Assembly: GCF_000745475.1 (NCBI RefSeq)
Contig: NZ_JQJJ01000008.1
Location: 62,001-126,000, forward strand
From: Allobosea sp. UNC402CLCol
GTDB taxonomy: Bacteria > Pseudomonadota > Alphaproteobacteria > Rhizobiales > Beijerinckiaceae
Reading direction: 5' to 3'
Length of the DNA stretch: 64,000 nucleotides
The notes beneath the pieces were generated by a model. That model saw only the letters and a program-made list of their open reading frames with translations. It searched no databases and was not told the origin of the DNA. Positions 26,710 to 34,478 of the stretch are shown piece by piece. How positions within the stretch are numbered: position 1 is the stretch's first letter; each line of letters opens with the position of its first letter. The translations under genes and the position numbers were made by a program.

Positions 26710-26717
26710 GCCCAGCC

Positions 26718-27440
26718 ATGTATCCCAGCCGCCGCCCGACCAAGCCCCGTCCCCAAACGAGCGACCGCGCATCCGGTCTCACGGCGCTGGAGCATCCGCG
26801 CTCGCTCGCGGAAATGGTCGAACAGCGCCTGCGCGACGCCATCGTCAACGCCGAGCTGCCCTTCGGCCATGCCCTACCCGAGGACGAGACGGGGCTGGCG
26901 CTCGGCGTCAGCCGCACGCCGCTGCGGGCTGCGCTCGCAAGACTTGCCGCGCTCGGCCTCGTCACCATCGTGCCCAATCGCGGCGCCTTCGTCTTCGACC
27001 CCTCGCTGGAGGATGTGAAGCAGCTTGCGGGCTTTCGGCTGATGCTGGAAACCGAGGCGGTCATGCTCTGCCTCGACGGCGCCGCGGACAATACCGAGGC
27101 GGAACTCAAAACCGTACTGACGATCATGGAAACGGCGCATCGCGAGCAGGACGGCACAGCCTATGCCAGCAGCGACACTGATTTCCACGCGGTCTTTTTC
27201 CGCAATTGCGGCAACCTTTTCGTCGCGAATGCCTTCGCCACCATCTCCTGGCAGGTGGCGGCGCTGCGTGCGCATCTGTCCGTCGACCGCTCCTGGGAGC
27301 GTGATACGTCCTTCCTGGAGCATCGCGAGATCGTCGAGGCATTCAGCTCCGGCAGCCGGGACGATCTCCGTCGCATCCTGCGCGATCACATCCTGCGGGC
27401 CGCCAAGGCCTATTCAAACGTGATCGCGCAAGAGACCTGA
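26718..27440 (+). CDS. GntR-family regulator, FCD subfamily
   Basis: A 240-residue regulator 8 bp after the lyase. The winged helix-turn-helix lies at about residues 27-92 (SLAEMVEQRLRDAIVNAEL, then LGVSRTPLRAALARLAALGLV). The FCD all-helical effector domain follows (about 100-235) with the metal-binding Asp/His pattern in SSDTDFHAVFF and HREIVEAF...LRDHILRA. Such domains usually bind carboxylic acids. It most likely senses the imported acid and controls the divergent promoters at 25.8 kb. Confidence 0.92.
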   Translation: MYPSRRPTKPRPQTSDRASGLTALEHPRSLAEMVEQRLRDAIVNAELPFGHALPEDETGLALGVSRTPLRAALARLAALGLVTIVPNRGAFVFDPSLEDVKQLAGFRLMLETEAVMLCLDGAADNTEAELKTVLTIMETAHREQDGTAYASSDTDFHAVFFRNCGNLFVANAFATISWQVAALRAHLSVDRSWERDTSFLEHREIVEAFSSGSRDDLRRILRDHILRAAKAYSNVIAQET

Positions 27441-27524
27441 TTTGCTCTGCGAAAACCGGCCGTCATTTTCGGATCGAGTCCTTACCCGGCAGTCAGGCGC
27501 AAAGATCGCGCTTTGACGACCCCG

Positions 27525-27869
27525 CGCGCGAGGGCTGACGACACGGCAATGAGCAAGGAAGGATTTGGGAACTGGTTCGCCGACGCCTGCGTCGCGGCTG
27601 ATGTCCCCGGTCGAGCTCATGGCCTGCGGAAGGCGGGCGCCACGAGAGCCGCGAACCATGACGCTTCCGACGCTCAGCTCGACGCGATTTCCGGTTGGAG
27701 CGGTCGCGGCATGGCGGCGCTCTACACCAAGACAGCGAACCGACAGCGTCTCGCAGAAGAGGCCGCGTCGCTCCTGATTCCGGAACCGAAAAGAACGTCT
27801 ATTCCCGCACCTCATCATCAAGTGCGGGGAACGCCGCTAAAAAAGAAGGGAATTCAACTGCCTAGGAAA
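27525..27869 (+). pseudogene. Tyrosine recombinase (phage/island integrase) C-terminal remnant
   Basis: Only the end of an integrase remains: SKEGFGNWFADACVAADVPG, then HGLRKAGATRAA with the catalytic Arg, LDAISGWSGRGMAALYTK with the nucleophile Tyr, and NRQRLAEEAASLL. The N-terminal arm-binding and core-binding regions and the first catalytic Arg are absent, because the GntR gene stops only about 85 bp upstream. The frame does not stop but runs on into tRNA-Tyr, so the natural stop is lost or the coding end is degraded. Its last 26 codons form the right copy of the direct repeat. It marks a former integration event at the tRNA. Confidence 0.8.
27792..27869 (+). repeat. Right copy of direct repeat, beside tRNA-Tyr
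   Basis: Partner of 6667-6744 (78 bp, ungapped, about 62 identities). It ends at CCTAGGAAA five bases before the encoded CCA of tRNA-Tyr. CCGCAC/GTGCGG can still form a hairpin, less perfect than in the left copy. Confidence 0.6.
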
Positions 27870-27874
27870 AAAGG

Positions 27875-27959
27875 TGGTGGGGGAAGCAGGACTCGAACCT
27901 GCGAAGGCATAGCCAGCGGATTTACAGTCCGCCCCCTTTGCCGCTCGGGACATTCCCCC
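27875..27959 (-). tRNA. tRNA-Tyr (GTA)
   Basis: An 85-nt type II tRNA with encoded CCA. Acceptor GGGGGAA pairs with TTCCCCC, discriminator A; anticodon stem-loop GGCGGACTGTAAATCCGC gives anticodon GTA; a long variable arm (GGCTATGCC) and the T arm CGCAGGTTCGAGTCCTGC are present. A T6 run directly follows the CCA. The adjacent integrase remnant suggests use as an island attachment site. Confidence 0.96.
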
Positions 27960-28116
27960 GCCTGCGCCCATGACCGGCTCTCAGAGCCGCGGGCCACCGA
28001 TATGTCACTCACATGACGACCGGCAGGCGCGGCCGGACTTATGGTGACCGGGCCGCGACGTGTCAACGGCAAAAAGGCCACGGCCGCAAATTCCCTGTCG
28101 GAAAGCGCAAGCTCGC

Positions 28117-28671
28117 TCATGCCTCCGCTGCCAGATGGCGCATCACGAACGCCGCGCGATCCGCAACGCTGGCGCGCGGGAGCTCAAGCAGCCGGTAGCC
28201 ATAGCGCGGATAGGTCGCCACCATCACCTCATAGGTCCGCTTTGCCTCGGCCAGATCCTGCCTGCGCTCGGCATCCTGCGTGAAGATCTCCGGCCAGAAT
28301 GGAACGATGAACACCGTCTCGCGATAGCGGCACGCCTCGGCGGCGCGCGTGACGGTTTCGGGCACCGGCAGCCCGCACAGGCCGAGATAACCGGCGATGT
28401 CCGGAATGCCCCGGTCAAAGAAGACGAAGCCGGGTTGGTCCTTCGCCGCCGCATGGCTGCGCAGATCATGCGCCAGCATCAGTTCGGCGAAGCGCGTCCG
28501 ATCGGCCCAGGGCAACCCGTTCCCGCCCGCGGCCATCTGCTCGCGGATGACCGCCCGGCCCGCCTCCGGCATGACGGCGTGTCCGGATGCCGCGAGCATC
28601 TCGATCAGTGTGGTCTTGCCGGAGCCGGGACCGCCGGTGATGACGACGAAGCGATGGCTGGCAACTGCCAT
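28117..28671 (-). CDS. AAA-type P-loop ATPase/kinase-like protein
   Basis: A 184-residue single-domain P-loop protein. Walker A is ITGGPGSGKTTLIEML at residues 11-25, a Walker-B-like VFFDRGIPDIAGY follows at about 85-95, and RYRETVFIVPFWPEIFTQDAERR resembles the lid of small AAA/NadR-like kinases. The family is widespread in alphaproteobacteria without firm function. It is divergent from rlmB with a 102-bp gap. Confidence 0.8.
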   Translation of the reverse strand: MAVASHRFVVITGGPGSGKTTLIEMLAASGHAVMPEAGRAVIREQMAAGGNGLPWADRTRFAELMLAHDLRSHAAAKDQPGFVFFDRGIPDIAGYLGLCGLPVPETVTRAAEACRYRETVFIVPFWPEIFTQDAERRQDLAEAKRTYEVMVATYPRYGYRLLELPRASVADRAAFVMRHLAAEA

Positions 28672-28773
28672 TGTTCAGGCCTTTCATGGTCGAGGAAGAG
28701 GGCGCGGTGCGTTCCGCGCTGGTCAAGCGCGCCGTGCCGTGGCACGGCAGGCGGAAGAATTCTGGAGAAAGCG

Positions 28774-29580
28774 ATGGCCCCGCCCTTCCGTCCCAAACAG
28801 GCCTGGCCCGGCGGCAAGCGGCCCGGCGGTCCTGCCCGCCGCACCGGCGCCCCGCCGCCGCACCGCCCCGGCGAGATTGACGAAGCCGTGCTTTACGGCG
28901 TCCACCCGGTCGTCGAAGCCCTGCGCAACCCGCAGCGGCGCTTCCGGCGGCTGCTCGCCACCGAGAACGCGCTACGCCGCCTGCGCGAGGAGATCGGCGA
29001 ACTCCCGGTCGAGGCCGAGCTGGTCCGCCCCTCGGAGATCGACCGGCTGCTGACGCCCGATTCGGTGCATCAGGGCCTTTATCTCGTCTGCGATCCCCTG
29101 CCCTCGCCCGATCTCGACAGTCTGCCCGACGATGCCGTCGTGCTCGCGCTCGACCAGATCACCGATCCGCACAATGTCGGGGCGATTCTGCGCTCGGCCG
29201 CCGCCTTCGCCGCCGCCGCGGTGATCGTCACCATCCGCCATTCGCCGGCCGCGACCGGCGTGCTGGCGAAATCGGCCTCCGGCGCGCTGGAACATGTCCC
29301 GCTCATCGCCGTGCGCAATCTCGGCGACGCGCTGGATACGCTGGGAAAACGCGGCTTCCTGCGTGTCGGCTTCGATTCGGACGGCGACGTCACGCTCGAT
29401 GACGTCGCGCTGCGCCGCCCGCTCGTCATGGTGATGGGCGCCGAGGGCAAGGGCCTGCGCCAGCGCAGCCGCGAGCTCTGCGACCATGTCGCCCGGCTCG
29501 AGGTGCCGGGCGCGATCACCAGCCTCAACGTCTCCAACGCGACGGCGATCGCCCTTTACGCGGCGAGCCGGCGCCGCTGA
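28774..29580 (+). CDS. rlmB: 23S rRNA (guanosine-2'-O)-methyltransferase RlmB
   Basis: A 268-residue SPOUT methyltransferase of the TrmH/SpoU group; the start at 28774 follows TGGAGAAAG. The N-terminal basic, Pro-rich extension (about 35 residues) precedes the substrate-binding domain (YGVHPVVEAL). Knotted-fold motifs are ITDPHNVGAILRSAAAF, MVMGAEGKGLR and EVPGAITSLNVSNATAIALY, the last carrying the SLNVS catalytic loop. It methylates a conserved guanosine of 23S rRNA in the peptidyl-transferase region. Confidence 0.92.
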   Translation: MAPPFRPKQAWPGGKRPGGPARRTGAPPPHRPGEIDEAVLYGVHPVVEALRNPQRRFRRLLATENALRRLREEIGELPVEAELVRPSEIDRLLTPDSVHQGLYLVCDPLPSPDLDSLPDDAVVLALDQITDPHNVGAILRSAAAFAAAAVIVTIRHSPAATGVLAKSASGALEHVPLIAVRNLGDALDTLGKRGFLRVGFDSDGDVTLDDVALRRPLVMVMGAEGKGLRQRSRELCDHVARLEVPGAITSLNVSNATAIALYAASRRR

Positions 29581-29586
29581 TTCGGT

Positions 29587-30117
29587 TCAGCGCCGCGGCA
29601 CGGTCAGCAGCAGCGCGCCCGTCTCGGCATGGGCGAAGCGCGTCCGCCGGCCGCCCTGCGGCTCGGCCTCGCCGATACGAATGACCCGCGCCACGGGCCG
29701 CAGGCGCGATCCCTCCAGCCGATAGATCGTCGGCTCGGGCGTCGGCTCCCGGCGGATGCCGGCCCGCGCCGTCAGGTTCTCGAAGGAGTCCGGATCGACC
29801 GGCTTCACCGTCTCAGTGGGTCGCTCGATCACCGCGACCGTCGCGTCGTCCGCCGGATAGAACAGCCATGGATCGGCATAGCCCGGTCCGACCCAGGACC
29901 AGCGGCGATGCAAGCCGTAGCGGAAGCCGTGACCGGCCATGCGGGCATGCCGCCCGATTCGCGCCGAATCCGTGCCGGAGCGATGAACGAAACCCATCGC
30001 CTTTGGGCCTGGCGCCGCCCCGAAACCGCCGCCTCGCCCCGCGGCGCTGGCTTCGCCGACCGATAGTCCGGCCGCCAGCAACAGGCCGCAGGACAGGCCG
30101 ATGATACGCAACGCCAT
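29587..30117 (-). CDS. Hypothetical secreted protein
   Basis: About 176 residues from the ATG at 30117, which has an AGGAGG site; an ATG seven codons upstream with its own GGAGG is an alternative. A signal peptide is clear (ALRIIGLSCGLLLAAGLSVGEASA). The mature part is Gly/Arg/His-rich at first, then has WVGPGYADPWLFYP and a C-terminal region with YRLEGSRLRPVARVIRI. No family recognised. It converges with rlmB with a 6-bp gap. Confidence 0.65.
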   Translation of the reverse strand: MALRIIGLSCGLLLAAGLSVGEASAAGRGGGFGAAPGPKAMGFVHRSGTDSARIGRHARMAGHGFRYGLHRRWSWVGPGYADPWLFYPADDATVAVIERPTETVKPVDPDSFENLTARAGIRREPTPEPTIYRLEGSRLRPVARVIRIGEAEPQGGRRTRFAHAETGALLLTVPRR

Positions 30118-30435
30118 GGCGCGCCTCCTCATCCGCATCTCGTCAAGCCTCCGCCTTCGCAGTATAATCGCACTGTGGTGCCTGACCAGCCCATGCGCGC
30201 CTCGATTTGGCGCCCTGCACCGTTCCTCCGATAGTCTTAAGACGAACGGTGCAAGACCAAGTGCTTGATTGCACCTGCGACATTCCGCGCGCAAACCTCT
30301 GATTCAACCCGGAATGGCGGGGTTTCTCGACCATTCCGGCGGCGCGGACACCGTCTCCAACGAAGACGGACCGCGCCCCGAGGAACCGGCCGGGACAACC
30401 GACCGCACGCGGATTCACCAAGGGAGGCAAACGCC

Positions 30436-32094
30436 ATGAGCATGGCATCGCAAGCATCGGATTCGAGGGCCGCCCCTCGACCGATGACCAAGGAAGAAAG
30501 AAAGGTCATCATCGCCTCGTCGGCCGGCACGGTCTTCGAGTGGTACGACTTCTATCTGGCGGGTTCGCTGGCCGCCAACATCGCCCAGACCTTCGTGCCG
30601 GGCGACAACGACACGGCAAAGTTCATCTTCGTGCTGTTCGGCTTTGCGGCGGGCTTCGCGGTGCGCCCCTTCGGTGCGCTGTTCTTCGGCCGCCTCGGCG
30701 ACATGATCGGCCGCAAATATACCTTCCTGGTCACGATGACCGTCATGGGTCTCGCCACCTTCGTGGTCGGCCTGCTGCCCAGCTTCCAGACCATCGGCTA
30801 TCTCGCGCCGACGGCCTTCATCATCTGCCGCCTGCTGCAGGGCCTCGCGCTCGGCGGCGAATACGGTGGTGCCGCAACCTATGTCGCCGAACACGCCCCG
30901 ATGGGACGGCGCGGCTTCTACACCTCGTGGATTCAGACGACCGCGACGGTCGGCCTCTTCCTGTCTCTGATCGTGATTCTCGGCCTGCGCCTCAGCATGT
31001 CGCCGGAGGCCTTCGCGGCCTGGGGCTGGCGCGTTCCGTTCCTGCTCTCGATCATCCTGCTCGGCTTCTCGATCTGGATCCGCCTCCAGCTCGCTGAATC
31101 GCCGGCCTTCGTGAAGATGAAGGAAGAGGGCACGCAGTCGAAGGCGCCGCTCTCGGAAGCTTTCGGCAACTGGCAGAACGCCAAGATCGGCCTCATCGCG
31201 CTGTTCGGCGGCACGGCCGGCCAGGCCGTCGTCTGGTATACCGGCCAGTTCTACGCGCTGTTCTTCCTGACGCAGACGCTGAAGATCGACGGCACGACCG
31301 CCAACCTGCTGATCGCGCTCGGCCTGCTGCTCGGCACGCCGTTCTTCATCTTCTTCGGCTGGTTCTCGGACAAGATCGGCCGCAAGCCCATCCTGCTCGC
31401 GGGCTGCCTGATCGCGGCACTGACCTACTTCCCGCTCTTCACCATGCTGGCGAAGACGGCCAATCCGAACCTGATCAATGCGACGGAGAACGTGAAGCTC
31501 GTCCTCACGGCCGATCCGGCCGAGTGTGGCACGCTGTTCGACCCCGTCGGCGTGCGGACCTTCACCAAGCCCTGCGACGTCGTACGCCGCGCGCTGGCCA
31601 CCAACTCGATCCACTACGATCTGGTGCCCGGACCGGCTGGTTCGCCGCTCAAGGCGACGATCAACGGCAAGGACGCGCCAAGCGGAGTCGCCGAACTCAC
31701 GGCCGCCGCCCAGGCTGCCGGCTATCCGAAGGCGGGCGATCCGAGCATCCTGAAGACGCCCTCGATCGGTGAGCTGCTCTCCAGCAGCCGCGCCCTCCAG
31801 GCCGTCGGCATCCTGTTCATCCTCGTGCTCTTCGTCACGATGGTCTACGGGCCGATCGCCGCCCTGCTGGTCGAGCTCTTCCCGACCCGCATCCGCTACT
31901 CCGGCATGTCGCTGCCCTATCACATCGGCAATGGCTGGTTCGGCGGCTTCCTGCCCCCGACCGCCTTCGCCATCGTGGCCGCCAGCGGCAACATCTTCTC
32001 CGGCCTGTGGTATCCGATCATCGTGGCGCTCGGCACCTTCGTGATCGGCCTGCTCTTCCTGCCGGAAACCAAGGATCGCAACATCCTGCAATGA
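30436..32094 (+). CDS. MFS transporter, metabolite:H+ symporter (MHS) family
   Basis: A 552-residue permease with an AGGGAGG site. MHS signatures are SSAGTVFEWYDFYLAGSLA at the first helix, RPFGALFFGRLGDMIGRKYTFL in loop 2-3, and RLLQGLALGGEYGGAATYVAEHAP. The usual family length is near 430; the extra length is a soluble insert of about 100 residues (about 348-445, including AECGTLFDPVG and FTKPCDVVRRA with two Cys) between helices of the C-terminal half. Substrates of the family include citrate, alpha-ketoglutarate, proline/betaine and shikimate. A strong terminator follows. Confidence 0.92.
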   Translation: MSMASQASDSRAAPRPMTKEERKVIIASSAGTVFEWYDFYLAGSLAANIAQTFVPGDNDTAKFIFVLFGFAAGFAVRPFGALFFGRLGDMIGRKYTFLVTMTVMGLATFVVGLLPSFQTIGYLAPTAFIICRLLQGLALGGEYGGAATYVAEHAPMGRRGFYTSWIQTTATVGLFLSLIVILGLRLSMSPEAFAAWGWRVPFLLSIILLGFSIWIRLQLAESPAFVKMKEEGTQSKAPLSEAFGNWQNAKIGLIALFGGTAGQAVVWYTGQFYALFFLTQTLKIDGTTANLLIALGLLLGTPFFIFFGWFSDKIGRKPILLAGCLIAALTYFPLFTMLAKTANPNLINATENVKLVLTADPAECGTLFDPVGVRTFTKPCDVVRRALATNSIHYDLVPGPAGSPLKATINGKDAPSGVAELTAAAQAAGYPKAGDPSILKTPSIGELLSSSRALQAVGILFILVLFVTMVYGPIAALLVELFPTRIRYSGMSLPYHIGNGWFGGFLPPTAFAIVAASGNIFSGLWYPIIVALGTFVIGLLFLPETKDRNILQ

Positions 32095-32119
32095 TCGCCG
32101 CCTGAGGGCGACGATTCAG

Positions 32120-32146
32120 GCCCCGCCCGCAAGGGCGGGGCTTTTT
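32120..32146 (+). terminator. Rho-independent terminator after MHS transporter
   Basis: GCCCCGCCC-GCAA-GGGCGGGGC is a perfect 9-bp stem followed by TTTTT, 25 bp after the transporter stop. Confidence 0.9.
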
Positions 32147-32209
32147 CGTGCAGGGAAGACCCCGAACGCTCCGCAACGCCGGACGTGCCGAACAGCGGGT
32201 GACTGCAGC

Positions 32210-32881
32210 TCAGGCGTAGGCGACCCAGCCGCGAAACGCGAAGCCCATATAGAACTGACTGACCGCGCCAAAACCAGCCTCGCGCAAGAGCTGCTCGTCC
32301 TCCTCGGGAGCAAGGATCGGCAGGCGGCCTGCGATCGCCTCGCGCGCCTTCTCGGCCTGCGCCGGCTCGACGCCGGAAGCGACGGCGAAGGCGGCATAGC
32401 GCGCGAGCCACAGCTCGCGCTCGCCGGCTCCTTGCGGGAAGCTGAAATGAGCGACCGCGAGCGGGGCGCCGGGCTTCAGGCGCCGCCGGATCTCCCCGAG
32501 CGTGCGCAGGCGCTCGTCGCGCTCGACGAAATGTAAGGTCAGAATGCAGGTCGCGGCATCGAACGGCCCTTCCGGCGCGCGATCGATCAGCCCGTGATGC
32601 AGGCAGACCCGGTCCGCCAGCGAGCCAAGGGTCACCTTCGCGAGGTTCAGCATCTCGGCGGAAGGATCGACCCCGTCGAACCGCCAGCCGGGCCGTGCCT
32701 CGGCAAGAACCTTGATCTCGAGCCCCCCGCCGGCGCCGAGAACCAGAATCCGCGCGTCGTCGGACGCATGCTCCGCGAGAAGGAGCATGACCATACGCTG
32801 CAGACTATCGAAACCGGGCACCAGGCGCGGCGGCCCTTCGGCATAGCGCGCGACGGCCTGCTGGTCTGAGAACGCATCCAT
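32210..32881 (-). CDS. Class I SAM-dependent methyltransferase
   Basis: A 223-residue methyltransferase. Motif I is ARILVLGAGGGLEIKVLAE (about residues 43-60), the acidic ribose-binding end of strand 2 is FDGVDPS, and motif IV is FDAATCILTLHFVE, followed by LGEIRRRLKPGAPLAVAHFS. The substrate cannot be told. It stands alone, with the convergent transporter terminator on one side and a small plus-strand gene on the other. Confidence 0.87.
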   Translation of the reverse strand: MDAFSDQQAVARYAEGPPRLVPGFDSLQRMVMLLLAEHASDDARILVLGAGGGLEIKVLAEARPGWRFDGVDPSAEMLNLAKVTLGSLADRVCLHHGLIDRAPEGPFDAATCILTLHFVERDERLRTLGEIRRRLKPGAPLAVAHFSFPQGAGERELWLARYAAFAVASGVEPAQAEKAREAIAGRLPILAPEEDEQLLREAGFGAVSQFYMGFAFRGWVAYA

Positions 32882-32988
32882 GCTCGTCGGGGTAGCATAG
32901 CCAACCCTGCCTTGCGAACCGCCGGGCTCCGTCGCGCAACGGCCCGCTTGCCCTCGCCGCGGGAGCCAAAGTTGCGTAAGTTTTGAGT

Positions 32989-33159
32989 ATGCCGAGTTGG
33001 AGGACAGAGCGGATCAATCTGGTCGTCTCCCCCAGCGAGAAATCGCTGTTCGAGGCCGCCACAAAAGAGGTTGGACTCACACTGTCATCTTGGATAAGGA
33101 CGGTGGCCCTTGCTTCAGCCAAGAAGGTCGTCGTCACAAAATCCGACACACGCAAGTAG
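32989..33159 (+). CDS. Small ribbon-helix-helix-like protein
   Basis: A 56-residue open frame. TERINLVVSPSEKSLFEAA followed by GLTLSSWIRTVALASAKK fits a ribbon-helix-helix layout: an N-terminal beta strand, a first helix, a turn and a second helix ending in basic residues, as in CopG/MobC/DUF1778-like DNA-binding proteins. No strong ribosome site is seen. It lies 61 bp upstream of tRNA-Thr, with no toxin or relaxase neighbour. It may be a leftover of a mobile element. Confidence 0.6.
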   Translation: MPSWRTERINLVVSPSEKSLFEAATKEVGLTLSSWIRTVALASAKKVVVTKSDTRK

Positions 33160-33219
33160 GTTTTTCGTGTGCCGGGAGATGACTAACCAACTGGTACGCA
33201 TTGGGATTTTGAAGTTTTT

Positions 33220-33294
33220 GCCGGCGTAGCACAGCGGTAGTGCAGCGGTTTTGTAAACCGAAGGTCGGGAGTTCGATCCTCTCCGCCGGCACCA
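33220..33294 (+). tRNA. tRNA-Thr (TGT)
   Basis: A 75-nt tRNA with encoded CCA. Acceptor GCCGGCG pairs with CGCCGGC, discriminator A; D arm GCACAGCGGTAGTGC; anticodon arm CGGTTTTGTAAACCG with anticodon TGT; T arm TCGGGAGTTCGATCCTCTC region. The matching thrS is 14.6 kb downstream. Confidence 0.95.
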
Positions 33295-33460
33295 GTCCTT
33301 CTTCTTATCGCCACTGCCCCCGCCCCGTCACGCGCACTGCGCGTTCCGCCACGGTTCGATCTGTGCGGAAGACAAGCCGGCGCCGCCGGGCGGTGATATA
33401 ATGCTGGTGGACGGCGGCCGGGCAGCGAACCGATCCCTCGCGCCGCTCGTGGAGGCCCCG

Positions 33461-33748
33461 ATGAAGTTCCTTGCAGCCATGCTCGTCCTGGCCCTGAGCG
33501 TGAACGCCGCCGCCGCTCAATCGCGACCTTCGACCGTCTCGCGCCTTTGCGCCGCAAGCCGTCAGGATGTGCTCTCGCGCGGCGCCATCGTCCTCGGCAC
33601 CGGCGGGCAGACCTATGACCGCTTCGTGCGGGATCGCAGCTTCTGCCAGTTCGACGAATTCATCGACCCGGCCTGGGTGCCGAGCCGCGACACGCCGGCC
33701 TGCTTCGTCGGCTATCGCTGCAAGGTCGGCCCGTTCTGGGACGACTGA
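33461..33748 (+). CDS. Hypothetical small secreted protein
   Basis: A 95-residue protein with a GGAGG site and a signal peptide (MKFLAAMLVLALSVNAAAAQ). The mature part (about 75 residues) has four Cys (LCAASRQD, SFCQFDEF, ACFVGYRCKVG), suggesting two disulfides in the periplasm. No family recognised. Confidence 0.7.
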   Translation: MKFLAAMLVLALSVNAAAAQSRPSTVSRLCAASRQDVLSRGAIVLGTGGQTYDRFVRDRSFCQFDEFIDPAWVPSRDTPACFVGYRCKVGPFWDD

Positions 33749-33825
33749 CCGCAGTGGCGTCGAAGGAACTCCGGCGGGCGCCGGCAGTTGTTCCTTTCGG
33801 GGTGAGGTGTGTACGGGAGGCGCCT

Positions 33826-34335
33826 ATGCGTCGCTTGCTTCTCATCGCGGCATCGGTCACGCCGCTGCTCTTTGCTGCCAGCACCGAGGCGCTGGCCCAG
33901 CGCCAGTTCGGCGGGCATGGCTTCCGCGCCGGCGGCTGGCATGGCGGAGCCTGGCGCGGCGGGGGTGGCTGGCGCGGTATCCATCGTGGATTCTATCCGG
34001 GCGCGGCTTTCCGGAGCGGCGGCTTTGGCTGGCGCGGCTCTTACGGGCCGCGTTACCGCTACGGAGGCGGCTACCCCTATTGGGGCCTGGGCGCGGCCGC
34101 GGCGACGATTGGCGCGCTGGCGACCTACCCCGCCTATCCGGACTACTACCCTGATTACCCCGTTTACCCCGTCTACCCGGCTTATCCGGCCTATGCCGTT
34201 GTGCCGGGCGGCACGGGCGGAAGCTGCAGCACCCCGGTCAAGATGTGCACGCTCTACGAGCGCGCGCCGCTCGGCATCGGCTGTTCCTGCCGCGTCCCCG
34301 GTGGCAGGGCACGAGGAGCCGTCGTCGGCCCCTGA
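33826..34335 (+). CDS. Hypothetical secreted Gly/Tyr/Pro-rich protein
   Basis: A 169-residue protein with GGGAGG before the start and a signal peptide ending ALAQ near residue 25. The next section is Gly/Arg/Trp-rich (GGHGFRAGGWHGGAWRGGGG), a hydrophobic segment WGLGAAAATIGALA follows, then a Tyr-Pro repeat (YPAYPDYYPDYPVYPVYPAY) and a C-terminal Cys-containing module. Such proteins are common in Hyphomicrobiales and usually lack a known function; an envelope role is likely. Confidence 0.65.
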   Translation: MRRLLLIAASVTPLLFAASTEALAQRQFGGHGFRAGGWHGGAWRGGGGWRGIHRGFYPGAAFRSGGFGWRGSYGPRYRYGGGYPYWGLGAAAATIGALATYPAYPDYYPDYPVYPVYPAYPAYAVVPGGTGGSCSTPVKMCTLYERAPLGIGCSCRVPGGRARGAVVGP

Positions 34336-34424
34336 TCCGCGGAACCGGCGGGAGTCGTGATGCCTCGGCGCCGACGCAGCTTGGCGCTGCCGCCCGCCAT
34401 GCGATAGGATGCCGCAGCAACCTG

Positions 34425-34452
34425 TTCCGGCCGCCGCACGCGGCGGCCGGAA
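34425..34452. terminator. Strong GC hairpin after secreted-protein gene
   Basis: TTCCGGCCGCCGC (34425-34437) and GCGGCGGCCGGAA (34440-34452) are perfect 13-bp arms with a 2-base loop, 90 bp after the preceding stop and 27 bp before the next start. There is no T-run, so termination is possible but not certain. Confidence 0.4.
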
Positions 34453-34478
34453 TGCCGTCAACCGACGTCGCGGAACGA

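Noticed and set aside
27870..28016. Continuation of the integrase reading frame through tRNA-Tyr
   Set aside because: The sequence there is an unmistakable tRNA on the other strand; the open frame is coincidental after loss of the integrase stop.
30415..32091. A 558-codon open frame antisense to the MHS transporter
   Set aside because: Its composition (Glu/Arg/Asp/Gln-rich, low complexity) is the mirror of a membrane-protein gene, with no recognised domain.
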